Source of the DNA: Spirometra erinaceieuropaei
Taxonomy: Eukaryota > Platyhelminthes > Cestoda > Diphyllobothriidea > Diphyllobothriidae
Assembly (NCBI GenBank): GCA_902702965.1
Contig: CACRXP010000994.1
Coordinates: 26,011 to 90,010, forward strand
Reading direction: 5' to 3'
DNA: 64,000 nucleotides
The first letter of the stretch is position 1. Every line of letters begins with the position of its first letter. The notes below the pieces were generated by a model, which did no database searches, was not told the origin of the DNA, and was given only the letters and a program-made list of their open reading frames with translations. Of this stretch, positions 1 through 14,100 are shown one piece after another. The translations under genes were made by a program, and so were the position numbers.

Positions 1-165
1 GAGGAGAGAGTGTAGGTAGATGCTACGCAAGTCTACCGGCACTATAAACCCCTGCGTAAGTCACCGTCCCTGCTCCCATTGCTGCTGCAACTGTGGGGCA
101 CACGGTGGACATCATCGAAACCGATGGTCGAACTGTCATTCCGCCCGGGCCTTTCCAGTTCTTGT
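1..165 (-). repeat. Interspersed repeat R1, partial
   Basis: Matches other R1 copies (minus): GGAGAGAGTG, GCAAGTCTAC, ACTATAAAC, AAGTCACCG and GGGGCACACGGTGGACAT in order. It is cut by the window edge. Confidence 0.6.
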
Positions 166-169
166 GGTT

Positions 170-2065
170 AAAAAGCCAAATGCTTTTATCCGTATTTGCA
201 CTGTCTTCTCCGCCAGTGTTAATGCCGCACTGATACCAAACTACTTTCTACTGTCAATGCCGCTGAATTAGTTACCTGGCTGAATGTGGCGCATGCTCTG
301 CAAATTTGGATTTGACTGACGTGCAACCGCAGGTTAAATTCGCTCCAAAGTCGCGCGAATGTCCGAAGATCAACATCCGCCCTGGTCCGCTCCAATACAC
401 CGGGTCGCCGTTTGATGTCAAGACGGTTCCTACTCTGCCCCATCAAACGGTGAACGCGATGAACTCTGGCATTTGAGATACGGCTGGGTATCTGGACGAC
501 GCCGTCATCAAGTGTTACACGCCCGCTGAGCTCCAAGAGCGAGCTTGCGCAACGCTCAACAAATGCAAAAATATGGTTTCGCTCGAAGACGGACAAATGC
601 TTATTATCCCTCGAGTAAACCACATGTCTTGGATTCATCTTTGACGCTACTGGCCACCGCTCAGATCCCGAAAGCATTCGTACTATCCATCGGGTGTCTG
701 TACCCAGTGATGTACCACAGCTTCCATTCTTCCTTAGCCCCATCAGCTACAATAGCGTCTTCTTGTCATTGATGCATGCATTTCAATGTTCAGGCATTAT
801 CAAGATAAATATATAAAATAGGTTGATCAAGCAGTGAGAGAGGACACCATTGCTGTTTGTGAAGTTTTGGATAGGTGATGTTATTCAGAAAAAAACTGCA
901 GACTACGAAATGATGGTAATCCAGTACGGGAATAGATGGAACAAGTACAGCGGGATTTTACACTCTTCATTCCATTTCATGTAGTTGAGACTCGGTGGAC
1001 AATTTCTCACTGCCATTTGAAGAATAAAGTCGCTGGGTGGCTGAGAGCAGAGTCAGAGATATTAAAGACCATGAACTCCATCATTGAAAAAGACGAATTA
1101 GGTAAATTCGACGCCCGGAAATTGCGGAGGTTGTACTGAAAACCTAAAGTGAGTAATATATCGTTTAAGGAAAAATAGCTTGCGGAATCTTTATGTCCCT
1201 AGAGGACTTATTCCAGACTGCAATTGCGTTGACAGAAAAGAACTGACGATAGTTAGCTGTATGCACCAGAGTAGGACATGAAAGACATCCCGGTGACAAT
1301 TGCGTCGAGGGTTATAATAATGCTCCAAAGTAGTTAACTTATTAAAAGTACGATAGTGTAAAAGTTCAAACAGTAGTAAGAGTCCCTTTTCGTTCGACGA
1401 AGCCACAAACGATCAAGACCCATGTGTCCGAAACCGTTTTAGCAAGTCAAATTTCGGTGTACCGAGATCACAACTGCTTTGGTAAACAGGTGCTGGACAA
1501 GTTCTGTTTTGTCCTCGCAGGAGCGCACAGAAGGCTAGATAAGAACATCAGATCAAGTCTGATGTAGAAGTGAGTCCTAAAGTGGCTAGTTTTAGAGTTC
1601 TGGAGGAAGAATCCAGTCGTTCTGTGCGCCCTAAGGACAATAAGGATTCCGTGCCCTGAAAGATTGGGGCTCGTGGAGTGTGATATACCCATGTCCCTAA
1701 TAATTCTTGGTATATTTTTGTCGTGACCACCAGTACACGGTTAAGGTTGATGACTGTTGCCAACCGACATAACTGTTCATTTGCGTCAAGAAATGGAAAG
1801 ACGCCATGGGCAAAACTACCGGGCAAATGCCTGACGGTCGTTGCCCAATAGTTCGAGCATGCTGTCGCTATCTGCCAATTCGTATCGGGGGGTTACTTTC
1901 AAATCATCAACATACATAAAAGGCCCACTATTTTGAAATTAATCTGGTACATCATTTTTAAGAAGGCACAATAGGAGCAGGTCAAACACACTGACCTAAA
2001 AAGCACTTCTCCTCACGAACAAGGGGGCTGGAGAGAGGAGTAGAAATCTTCACACCCCGTTAGCG
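170..2065. other. No gene recognised
   Basis: Contains ORFs up to 174 codons (219-743, minus), but none has a recognised motif. On the plus strand 290-480 stays open (CGACSANLDLTD, then RECPKINIRPGPLQYTGSPF) and may be a decayed coding or transposon fragment. Nothing firm is seen in 1150-2060. Confidence 0.4.
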
Positions 2066-2069
2066 AGAG

Positions 2070-2310
2070 TTCAGATAAGAAGATATGGATTTCAGAAGTT
2101 CACAATCTATGCCGAACGAGGGAAGTTTGAAGAGGGGGACAGATTGGTCAACATGATCAAAAGCCTTGATAAAATTGAAAAAGTTTGTGCAGAGGGCGAA
2201 ACCATTGTATCGAGACTGCAGAACGAGACCTAGGAAAGAAAGCTGGCAGGTGTGCCACGGCTGAGCATCGAGAAATCAATGATGAACCGCACGCAGCAAG
2301 CTATTCTTTG
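2070..2310 (+). pseudogene. Coiled-coil-like coding remnant with an internal stop
   Basis: One frame reads YAERGKFEEGDRLVNMIKS, then LDKIEKVCAEGETIVSRLQN, before a TAG. It resumes as ERKLAGVPRLSIEKSMMN. The composition looks like a real charged helix rather than random sequence, but no family is recognised and the stop interrupts it. It could be a dead exon or part of an unknown repeat. Confidence 0.22.
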
Positions 2311-3459
2311 TTAATATTAACTGCCCTGCTATGGAGACCCGAGGAACATAAATATAAACAGGCTTATTCACTGACACTCTGCCTGTTTGCCAGAGGAAAT
2401 TTAATCTATCCCATCCATTTTTCGGTCAACCCGTAGACGCTAATCTTACTCCCAGATAATAGGGGGTTTTCTTTGTCCAACCCATTGCCCCTACTAGACC
2501 TCCTATCAGTATTTACAAATGCAATCAAGGTATTAAGATTTTGTTGTTCTGACTTGCTGTGATGAGCGCGGATGATACTCGGTTGATTTTTACATGCAAC
2601 ATAGCTGAGACTATACGGGCGAAAATTTCTCGCCGAACATCTTAATCTTAGTCTGGTTGGGGGGGGGGAGGCAAGTTGTTCACTTTTATACATTTCGTCA
2701 CGTGAACGAACTGGGATTTTAAGGGTTCGTCTCGCCAACCTAGTAACGCAGTAGCAGCATTGGATTTGTTGATTGGACAATCATTTTCCGAGGACCGTGT
2801 CGAGTTGCGGCCGTTCTGCTACTTCCAGATGACGTATGTCAGGTCTTGATGTTAAACCCAAAGGGGAGCTGTAAATAAGGGGAAAGCATAAACGTTGAGA
2901 ACCAAGTCCTTGCGGAGAAGGAGACTACACTACACAAAGCATGACAAACACTGGTTCATGATTTTTGATCACTTGAGTTAACTGAGCAGGTTTTGCGACT
3001 TCTGTCCTCTTATCCTGCGCGTTTCCCAAGATCTAATTGCCTGTCATTTTGCTTTAGTCCCCTAAGTTTTTTATTTATCGTTATGGAAGCTGCTATTAAA
3101 TGGTTGCGCATGAACAGTCTATCTAAATTTTTCATATTTCTATAAATAGACATGTGAACCACCCATATCGTTGCATCGCTTCTGGCTGCGTATTGAATGC
3201 TTCCCATTCAGATATTATAGTGAAAGTTGCAGAAGACTCGTTTACTTAAAGAGTGTTCAGCCAAGTCCAGAGCAAACGCCTGACGTGTACTTGGGCATGA
3301 CTGATATACGAGGAAGAACTTCGCCGAATTAAGCCTACTTACGTTAAGTTAGTAGCGAGTCTCGCATAACAAACTAACTCCGACTACTTATCACATCCCT
3401 ACCGCCCAGACGTCCCAATAATCTTCGTCCCTCATAATGGAACTCAAGTCATCTGTCAG

Positions 3460-3740
3460 GTTACGAGACATACTCGTTCCGTTGCGCCTTGGGATTTAAT
3501 GTGGAGTCCTCGCAGACAGTCGCATAGCGACCATGAATATATACCGTAATGAGACCCGACAAAGACAGGGGAAACTGGGATAGCCAGTCCTGCCTTCTTA
3601 ACCGTCGTCAACCAACCTAACCAAACACACGTTATGCCGCACCTAGGTCTTGAACCCGCGTTCCTTGGTAGTCGGGCGTTACTAAGTTCAACGCCACCGG
3701 CCCATCGTTCTGTCGGCTACGATGGGGAATATTAACCTAT
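3460..3740 (-). mobile_element. tRNA-derived SINE copy
   Basis: The reverse-complement order is a head (ACTAAG..CAACGCC..CGG), a middle (GAACCCGC region) and a tail with GACAAAGACAGGGGAAACTG and ACTCGTTCCGTTG. Diverged, but it keeps the family order. Confidence 0.6.
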
Positions 3741-4462
3741 GTTGGAAGTGCGTTCACTAGAAATGGCAATTCCAGTGTCTCTTTAGTTTCTTTTCGTGAG
3801 GTTTATGGGGGAGGTTATTGCGGTATTGCCAGAAAACCGCCCTACTGACTTTTCTGCTTTAAGTTCATCTCAGAAAAATCTCACTGACACATTTTACTGT
3901 TTTTTTTCTGTTTCCTTCTGATATTTCAAGATCTATTCAAACCCACATTTTCAAGAAGGCTTTGATTGTCCCACGTGCGTTGTTGGTTTCGGCATCAGAA
4001 ATGATTACAATGCTTTGCTGCGTCGATAAAATAAGCAGCAGGCATTGTATACGGTTTTACAATGGGAAGCTGTGCGACTTCATTGATACGTTTTTCGGTC
4101 GCGCATTGCGTGCAAGATCACTAGGGCGCAGTCATTGGCTCCTCACGCACTAAGCCGAGCAGTGCGGCGCGGGTCCAATGCGCTTAAACAAACACCGACA
4201 ATTACGTGAAATTATTGCTATTGTCCACTTCCAAGGTTGTGTTATGACCACTTTTAATGTTCCTATTCAAACAATACCAATTCCCACCAAATTGTAATTA
4301 CTGATGACCCAGCAGTTGATTTCAGTGCAGTGTTGCGATTAGTCAATCTAACACAAATCACTTCGAGAGTAATGTCCGTGGAGAAAACACTTCTTTTCGG
4401 AATAATATTCAAAAAACGTGTCCTTATTCGAAGTACAAAACGGAGTAAATTAACACAGGCAA

Positions 4463-4697
4463 CTAGAGGGGGATGGGCATTTGGAAGATTTTTCTGCTGT
4501 TCTCGGCCAAAAGGGACGTCTTCCTTAGACCATAGCATTCTTTGTGGTCTATTTGGATTGACCGCTCTTTTATGTTGAGCTCCCCTTCCATGGCATTCCG
4601 TGTCTTGGTCAGGCGTGTGAGCTGGAGCTCCATTTCCCTGATGGTTCGCTGAAGATCCTCCACAAATTTTTGCAGCTCGAAGGCCTCGCGATTCAGT
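4463..4697 (-). CDS. TEKT: Tektin terminal exon h
   Basis: A T-rich tract and CCGTACAG acceptor precede LNREAFELQ and the second C-terminal coil. The motif IDHKECYGLRKTS matches the tektin C-terminal IDxxKCxGxR. The stop TAG is at 4463-4465. The 3' UTR lies below 4463; I saw no convincing AATAAA in the first 400 bases. Confidence 0.9.
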
Positions 4698-7600
4698 CTG
4701 TACGGAAAAAAGTAAAATTGGGAACGGAAATAATTAAATCAGCAGCATATTTGATTCCGCATGCGTAATCCTAAAATACTGCGTAAACCGTGTAACGGTC
4801 CTTGTCCGGGCGGCTGATGCAACTTTGCGCCTCGTGCGTGACTGAACTCTCTTACCTGTGGCCGTCTAGTTTTCAGCTAATCATAACTATCCAAATCGGC
4901 CGGTCAGCTTTAGGGCCGATTCAGACATGCACTCGCTCAAGGCACTGTGACGTATGCCGCCCCGCCACCCCAGGTTCATGGTCTGGCGGCACCGGATGTG
5001 TGCCTTCCGCCAGCTGCCAACCCCCCATGCAATCATTCTGAACAGAATACTACAGTCCAACCGTCGTCGTTGTCGACGGTGCCCGATGTTTGTTCCACAG
5101 CAGGGTAGACACAGGGACAGCGAGTTGCGCGTGAAGTACTTGTGATTTGTGACAAACTTCCACTGTATCTATCACACACTCTCTCATCCCCGCCGCCTGT
5201 TGGACCCGGTATCAAGACAGAGCCAGAAAGACCATAGGCAGGTTCGGGCGCAGGTGCCCGGCTCAGCGCTAACTTTTGGCTTGACGTACCACCACGTCTC
5301 CCCTGTAGGCGCATTTGTATTCGACGCGCAGCCCAATAACGCGTCACGTGCCCTGATCTGGTCGCCGTGTTGGTCCAACACACCTACCCCGTGGCCGATT
5401 GGAGGGTGGGGGGCGGGTATAGAATACAATAATCTATGGTAGAGGGGCGCCCACCGATCGTTCTTACGGAACTCACTCGTTCCGTTGTGTCTTACGGGTT
5501 CTCTCTCGAGCTCCACCAGCAGCCACACAGCGGCGCATGCTATAGTCAGAATGGTATTACCGACAAAGACAATGGAGACTGGAATGACCATTTCTGGCTT
5601 ATTAGCCGTCGTCCGCCAGTCATACCCAACCCCGGGGTGTGGATCACCCAAGGCTCGAGCTCGCGACCTGTTAGTTAAAAGTCCACGCCTCTAACGACTG
5701 GGCCACGAGCCCGTTGCCCTGTCGGTTTTCGATCGGGAATATACAGTGGTAAGGGACGCTAACCGATCGTTCTTACGGAACTCACTCGTTCCATTGTGCC
5801 TTACGGGCTCTCTCTCGAGCTCAATCAGCAGCCGCACAGGGTTGGGTATGACGGGCTGACGACAGCTAATAAGCCAGAAATGACCATTCCGGTCTCCCTT
5901 GTCTTTGTCGGTAATACCACTATAATCTATCTGCTGACGTCCGGCTTCTGTTCGGGATCGTGCCTGAAGGTCGTGGTGGCTAGGGCCTGCCCACGACCTT
6001 ACATAGCTGTCGCGACAACTGACATAAAACTATGATCCTCACATCTTAACGTTGTCTTAGCAATGCTGTCATCCGTCGAATGATTCTCAACGAGGACAGC
6101 TTAACTGGTCCCTTCAGCTAGCCAACTCTTAACCCCAACTCAACAAATCCCGCAGGATGAGTCAGGTTTAAGCAAGTTTAGAGATGATCCTTTTACAACT
6201 GGCTTGTTTGACGCAAAACGGTGCATGTCTTCTTATAACCTATTCCCTTTTTAGCACGGTGGTCCGGATAACATCAATGTATCGGGAGTTCATTCGGTAA
6301 GATGTGGTTTGGTAGCCCCGCCTGATGAACACAATACTGTTGGGGTTGGGGTTAATGATTATGGCTAGGGGTTAGGGGTAAAGGTTAGGGTTAGGGTTGG
6401 GGTCTAGGACTAGGGGTTGTAATTATGGGCTAGGGTTAGGGTTAGTGGTTAGGGCAACTATTTCTCAAACATTGAAAGTACAACTATGCACTCCCAATAG
6501 CTTTTCTTTTGCATAAAACTACTGGACTTCGTCGCCCGTGCTTTCTCCGGCTCCACCTGTAAAAACCCCTATTACCACCGTCCCGTATTGGAGGTGACTG
6601 GGGTTTGCTTACTTCGGGTGGAGCTACATAATCACATCCGACCAAATTTTGATTAATATTTCATGTGATGGCGCATCCACTGTGTAAGCGGGAATTAGGG
6701 TTAGGGTGTTAGGGTTAGAGTTTAGGGTTAGGGTTAGAGGTTAGGACAACTATTTCTCAACCACTCAAAATACTACAACGCATTCCCAATAGATTTTATT
6801 TTGCATACAACTACTTGACCTTGTCACCTGTGCGTTCCCCGTCCCCACCTTCAAAAACCCCTATTACCACCGGTTCCTTATAAGAGGGGACTGAGGTTTG
6901 TTTACTTCAGGTGGGGCTACCAAATCACATCCGACCGTTCATTCTTGTACTTTCGGTATACCAGGATAGTTCACTGACTGGCAGAATTTCTGCCTCGGTT
7001 AGGACGTTAAGTATGGCTACTTTTTTGTAACATGTGAATTCTCCGCTAATCCAACCTACCAGAATTCTCTTAGACTGGAACACGCTCTTGACGCTTAGTT
7101 TGAGGAGGGCGTGAAAAAGACTCAAGTGAGTTTAGGATAACAGCGTGCATCGACGCTTGGAAAAACACGAGTGTAAATCTGCAGGCATTCTTTCGTATGG
7201 AAGGTACTGTTTAAGTGAGACTTTACCATTGACTAGTATGGAACATGACCGTGCATTAATTCGTAGTCAATATGATGATTTCTCGTTATGCAATGTCTCA
7301 CTATTTTCCACATTTAAAAAATCATAACTCCATGCGTGTTTTTTCTCAGTAAATTTACGAGACTGTGTTAACTAAACCATAATAATACGAATTCCATTAT
7401 TCTGCTTGAATTGCGTGAAATTAGACCCCCATTAAATTGCACCCTTTAAAGAAGGACGCCAGTCGGTTTGAAATCACCCAGTAATTCCTGCATACTTTAA
7501 CAAAATAACCAGTCTTTCCATTTATTTGTTAGATATCTGAATTACAAGCTGTGTATGCTCGCAAAATCAAGGCCCAAAATCCCTTTGGGTTGGGGTTAAG

Positions 7601-10600
7601 GCTAGGATAAGGATTTGGCTTTAGTTGTCGTTATGTTTATAATTACGTTAAGGATTAGGTTTAATTTTGAGGTTACGGTTCGGTTTACCGTTAGGTTTGG
7701 GGCATTGTTGCCCCGTGTGTTTTGTCATCCAGGTCTGTTGCGGGGGTTCTAGGCTTCCTTCAACCTCGCGGCAGATTTGTCATATATCAGGTCGCCTTTC
7801 CCGTTTCAGCCTCGGCTACTTTCCCCACTAACGATTTCAGCTTCCCCCTTCGGCTTATTTTCCTTTCAATGCCCACATTGCGCTTACACTTGGAACCGGG
7901 ACAGCGTAACCGGTCACTGTGCGACCCTTCGCGATATCGATGGATTAGAACTTAGGGGTTAAAAGAAATCGTCTCCGTTTTCTGTCCTGCCACCAGGGTT
8001 CACCCACAAACTGATGTCGAAGACATCGGAAGAGGTAGCGGCTTATTTGCCAAAAATGCTCGCGTGCTCTTTCAAATCTTGCCTTTGTAAGAAGTATAGA
8101 GCCCCGGATAACATAAGACAGGTTGCATTAAAAGTGCCTAAAAGTTAGACACATGTTAAAGTTTCCGCAAACTGTAATCTCACGAAAATGATTCCAATTT
8201 TGACTTACGTGCTCATCGGAGAATCATAGCAAGCTTCCATATTCTGGCGACGATTTCTTTCATTGATCCTGGTTTCGCACAGCTTCTGATAAGCGCTTTT
8301 ATCTTTCAAGGTCAGTTTCAACGAAGCGAGAGTGTTTTGATGTTTCGCCATTTCATCGTCCAACTGAAAGTTTAAACAAGGAATAGGCGTGTGTTGAAAC
8401 AACAGTATATTCCTTACAGTAGGCAGACTTGCAGACGCATTTGGATTAACGTCCATAGGCGCGAAATCTGGCCAAACAGACGCCAGAACATTGATGTTTT
8501 CTTATCGTGTATCTTTGTAAAAAGCTGGAACTTAAGCATTTTTCAAGTGAGCGTTCCACCAAAGTATTTCCTTCCGATGTGTCGTCACCGCATATTGCCT
8601 CTCGGCTGCTTTATTTACGTCCAAGTTATTTCGTGTTTACTTACTGCTGAAAAGATATAACGTTCTCGGTTTGTAAATGTTTTCCGAGTTTTTACTATCT
8701 ATGTCATGACATACGTAATTTAAGCGACGACAAGCAGGAAACCAATTGAATTGTCGAACTGTTCTGCCAAATAAAAAGCATCACATGAGCAGTAGTTTGA
8801 CATGCAGCGGCGACCTGACATACTCCTTTATTTTTCTTACGATCGGAAGAGTATTTTATCCCTAATGGAAGCAAATGTTTGAGTTCCAGGGGTCTGCATG
8901 AGAAAGAGGGAAAAAGACTGATCTAACACCAAAAGGATTTGAAAATTTTTCTGTGCTATCGAACTCGTACAGGGGTACTTCGTCAGCGATGACAGCAGCG
9001 GCAGAACACTCAACATTTGTAGGAGGGTGTTGGCCACTCAACGATCGGTGGTGCAGGTCTGGAGGTGACTGCGCAGGGCCCTGTACGTCGGCACCGGATC
9101 GATAAATCGATTGACCAGCTTCTCATCCGAGGCCCAGACCTCCATTAATTCTCTGCTTGTCTTGCTACTGGCGTAAGCGACTATCTTGGCGGCTGCGGGC
9201 TTGAACTTACCACCAATTTCAAAGGTGTGGACAGCCACTTGGTATACCTTGCGGCCCCATCCCAGAGCCAGCTTGCTCTCATGTATGCGCGATCTGAGCA
9301 CGCGTTCTGTCTGACCCGTGTATTTTCAACGACAGGCAAAGCATGAGATGTGATAAACTACGCCGACCGCACCTTGGAGCTAAATATATTCTTGGATATC
9401 ATGTTTTGAACATACTATGGAAAAGGGGAGCTCATAGGAGCGAAGGACAAGTGTCATTAGGCAGACCCGAACAATCGATCTGCCTAGTTCACATCGTACG
9501 TTTTAGCTTTGGGACATCCGGGCGACTGGCTTGATGATCTGACGAATGATCGTGATATAGGGATTCTGATTGGCAAAAAGTGGGCTATTAAAGAAGGAGA
9601 CACGATCGCCGGGACAAGAGCATTATTAGCCTGACGTTTCGGATTCCTACTCGAATCCATCATCAGAGACAAAAGAGCAGAAACGGGTGGTTGTTGCACA
9701 AGGGGCTGCGGTATTTATAGGATGCAGTAGCCATGCTACCGCATACCTATGAACGTTCACGGCTCCCCCCTTCATCCGGGATTGTCGCACTTGGTGTGAT
9801 CATTGCTTGATGGCCGACATTCGAGTCGATAATTGCTGCAATTTCATCACGTGCGTTGGATGTTGGCGTGATGATTGCTTGACCATCTGACGCATCCCAA
9901 CACCGGGGTCGATGCGTCAGATGCTAACAAGCCTGATATGCGAAGATGTATACGTCAAGGACACGACACAGTTAACACTAGAAACCGTGTCAGGATATTT
10001 CCCTGATAAGAACACACACGGCTAGCTGTGGAGAACACATTTGGGAGGCACTCACTAAGTAAGTAGTGTATACTTCTCCAGTAATAATTCACTGTTCATA
10101 TAACACCAGTCTGCCCCCGAAACTGACGGTGATGGTTTTCCTTATATCGATTGCGCAGGAAATTACGTCGAAATTACGTCTTCCTCCTATACAAATTTCA
10201 GAAAGTTGACTTGGTTGGGTTAACAAGGAGTTGCATTGTGTTCACTATGACTGACATTTTTACTCAAGCTATTGATATTTTCGAACTACTTACAATGCCT
10301 CCCAGACCATATATCAATATATCTTGGTATTACTTCGCAAGATAGTCAGTATTACAACTCCACCTAAGCAATCCTTCTTAGTCTGGGACTTATTCCGGAG
10401 TTTCTGTTAACATTCCATTGGACTGGTCACAGACTGTATCCACCTATCTTCCGGAAGTAGTATAGACAAATGACAAAAGGCCTCAGTAGGGGTGCTTCAT
10501 CCCCAGGAATCATTTAATGAATGAGAGAAAAACGTTTACCGGCTCTGCTTGGGTGTGCAAAAAAGACATTGGAAAGTCAAATTGGCAAACACGTGTTTTC

Positions 10601-11070
10601 GGTACTTCTTCGTCAAGTCAATACAGTTACATGAAGGCATAAAAATGTACTCAATTAACAGTGTTTATAGGTCTCTCAAGGGCTATTAAGTCATTAGCAC
10701 TCATCTTCCCCACGTCGCCTGCACGGCGAGATTGGCGGCGTTAAATTCTGGAGAGATCGGGTTTAAGGTTAGGGCTAAGGTCAGGGTTAGGCTTATGATA
10801 AGGCTTAGGGTTAGGTGGCCTAGGGTCAAAGTTTGGACACGAGAATCTGCGGCCTCCTGCAAATTAGCGCGAAACCAACTGTAGTACTTAGGGGGAGGCT
10901 TCATACCCCCATACCCGGTCGAATTTCCTCTCAAAAAGGAAACCTGTTGAGCAAACTTTTAAGCATGTGTTCCTTTTTGAAAATATTAATTTGTATCTCT
11001 TGAGTTTTTGTCGTTACGACTTTCACATTCTACGCCATCTGAATCCTCCTCTCCTCCTCCCCCTCCTCCT

Positions 11071-11142
<72 letters not shown>

Positions 11143-14100
11143 GAAGTCATTTGTTGGTACTTATCATGACAAAACTGTAGGAATGGCTGACGGACAAAAC
11201 AGAAGAAGCCAAACAACGTTTCAAAGTGGGTCAAATAGGATCATCGGTTACCACTATGGCAAAAAACAACACACGAACAGTCCGTTTTGCTTTAGGATGT
11301 GGGTAACTACTGAGGACAAGTAGGTCGGAAATGGTCACTTCGGCCGCCCTCATCCTTGTCGGTAATTCGTCCAAAAGCGACTTGCGTCTGCGGTAGGTAG
11401 GTGGCCGAAAGCCCGCAGGAACCCCATACAGCAAGGATGGATCCCTAGAGTGTACTGGCGGAAGACCTCGCAACTCCAGAGCATATGCCTACCTTCGAGG
11501 TCGCCGGAGTCTGGGCGGTGGGCTGAACGGACCCCGGTGGCGACATTCTGGACCTGGTTCTCCTACCTTCTGGCTGTTCACACCCCCTCCCCCCTCCACC
11601 AGCGGCATGTTCTCCAAGTAGTCAACTGACGCAATGGAAACGGAGGCGTCGACGCCGATGAAGAACGGACACCTTCCACCGCCTCCAGCGGCGGCCAGTT
11701 CTCCCAATGTCCCTATTCCTCCTCCAACCTCCAACCTGCCCTAAGAGGCGTACCACGTCGGGAGGGGGGGAGGGGACGGATCACTTAGACCGCAGGGTTA
11801 TCCTCACCGTCTCACACTCCCCACGCCTCTATCCCGCCCTAATCGCTGGCGAACTGCTGCAATGGACAAAGTCGCACTTGCGTCGAATTAGTGTGGGCAC
11901 TGCAGACGATGGAGGCTCATGTGTGCCCAGGAGGGCCCAGGAGGCTGTTTGTTTCGTCGGGGACGTGCGGGTCTTTATATTTCAGACCAAAATTTGTTCG
12001 CTAGACATGCCATGAGAGCCCTTCACCTTACTGGTTGTTCGAAATCCTGTCCCATTTCTCGACTGATGTTAATTTGACCGTCAGCTAAAGTCGCAAGGCC
12101 ATAAGACAACGAGTTTACTAACCGTCGAAGTGATTTTGCGAAACTTTCAAGCTAAAATAACTGAAAGCCTGCATACTTCTGATGGTAACTATCGCCTATG
12201 GGGTAGGCTATAATAAAGTAAGCACACAATACTTCCTCCGGCCGTCGTAAATCCTTCGTCATTCCGTAGCCTGCCTTGCAGAATGCGCTGGTTTTAATTG
12301 CCTAGGGGACATTCATGCTGCGGTAAAATGCAATGAAAAATACGGCGAGGATCGAATATGTAGCTCCACTGAGAAAATCGACTGTAGTTACTACTGCAAT
12401 ACAGGAAGGATGTTAGTAGGGGTTATATGAATGGGGCAGATAAAGAGTGTTATTAATGACAACTGCAGAGGGAGTTGAGAAGGCTCACATTTTTTGCCAA
12501 ACGTTCGTTTTATTACCCCACCGAAATGCCGAATCAGACCGTGCAACTTGAAAAGTGCGAATTATGGACACATGAACGGGTGGGAAACAGGTAATCCAAG
12601 GTTATGGCCTAACGATGGCCGGATTAGGTAAGACGATATGCGGCAGTCAGACTCAGCCCTCACCTAATCATAGCCTTAAACATAACCCCTTTCTCTCTGA
12701 CCGCAAACCTAACTCTGATATAGTATACCTACTTAAATGAAACAAGCAGACATGCACAGAAATAAAAATCGGAGACTGCATATTCAGTCGCTGTAAAAAT
12801 GATTCACTAGTTTTCCAGTTAAATATTAAAAGAGCATTGTAAAACTCAACTGTTCTAATGGCTTTTCGCAACCGGTTCCTGGTTTCAACGAGATTCTCCA
12901 CATTCAGCCTGAGCGAACTATTGACGTTTACGAAGTTTGTATGAATTGCTGTGCCGGCGTTGTTGAAGAGAATGTGGATGTTCGCGCAGTCTTTCTCCGA
13001 TTCCTGCCGTCTCTTCCGAGCTTGTCCCAGGAGGTGTCGCGTGTGCTGAATCCATGTAGTGGAATCGCAGACCCTGAAATGAAGATATAAAACGGAACCT
13101 GGTAATGATTTAACCAGAAACATATCATGTAATCTCGGATGATAATCGTCTGCTTGAGCCAAACTCAGTAGGGGACTACAAAGGACTACATTCTACTAGA
13201 AATAAATGACAAACACAATCTAGTAGCTTTGTTGCGGTGCCCGGTGTCCTTCGGTAATATGTAATTTTGTTACCACCCTATACATTCAAACAGCGCTACA
13301 GAGCACGAATTCATGGGAGATTCTGGTTAATAAGAGCGCACTGGGATAAGATATGTTTGGGTTAACTTAATCTCATGCCCTTAAAAATAGATATAATGAA
13401 GACTGGGCGGAAATCGGAGTTGCATGGGCGGAAGCAATGAATGTAGCAAAAAGAAAACAGCAAAAAATGTGCGACGATGGAAAACTGATATAAGTACCAT
13501 TTATTTGCTTGCATGCACCAAACTGCTAAACAACCTGCCCGACGCTTTATTAATGAGCCAATGAAAACGCCGAACTATTCCATACAGGCGGTACGCGATT
13601 GTCATTGGTTGCGACAACGGTTCCCCGAAAGCAAACCGTGTAGCGACCGAAGACGTTGAGAGTGGCAAACACGGAATAACAAGATGAAGAAAGTGTCTAA
13701 TTATGCGATTCTTAAGACCGTGAAATGCCCGTTCATAAAGCACCATGTCTCTCCATTTACTAATGTTGTTTGTAAATTTTACAATAAAGTTCAAATCCAC
13801 TGCAAAATTTCCGGAACCCCATATGGCCTCCTCTTCATAGCGCATAAAAATGTATGATCTTCCGTGCACGGAAAATATACAGCTTGTGGTTTGGAAACCC
13901 TGAATGCAATTGTAGCGGCAAGTTGGGTTCACAATTATTCGGGAATGGGAAAAGTTTTTAAAAACTGAATTATCCCTTTCTTCAAGCAGAAAATATGAAG
14001 AAGACGTAATTTTCTATCAAACGAGCAAAAGAATAGATATTCTTAGACATGTTTTATATGAAATATTATTCAATTTATAACGACATCGAAAATCAATGAG

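Noticed and set aside
219..743. 174-codon minus ORF
   Set aside because: No motif, and the plus strand over 290-480 also reads open; the signal does not favour a minus gene.
10967..11323. 118-codon Leu/Ser-rich ORF and its antisense Glu/Arg-rich ORF
   Set aside because: Generated by the CT microsatellite.
12928..12990. LFNNAGTAIH, resembling the NNAG motif of short-chain dehydrogenases
   Set aside because: The exon has tektin motifs on both sides, correct splice phases and coiled-coil composition; no Rossmann GxxxGxG or YxxxK is present.
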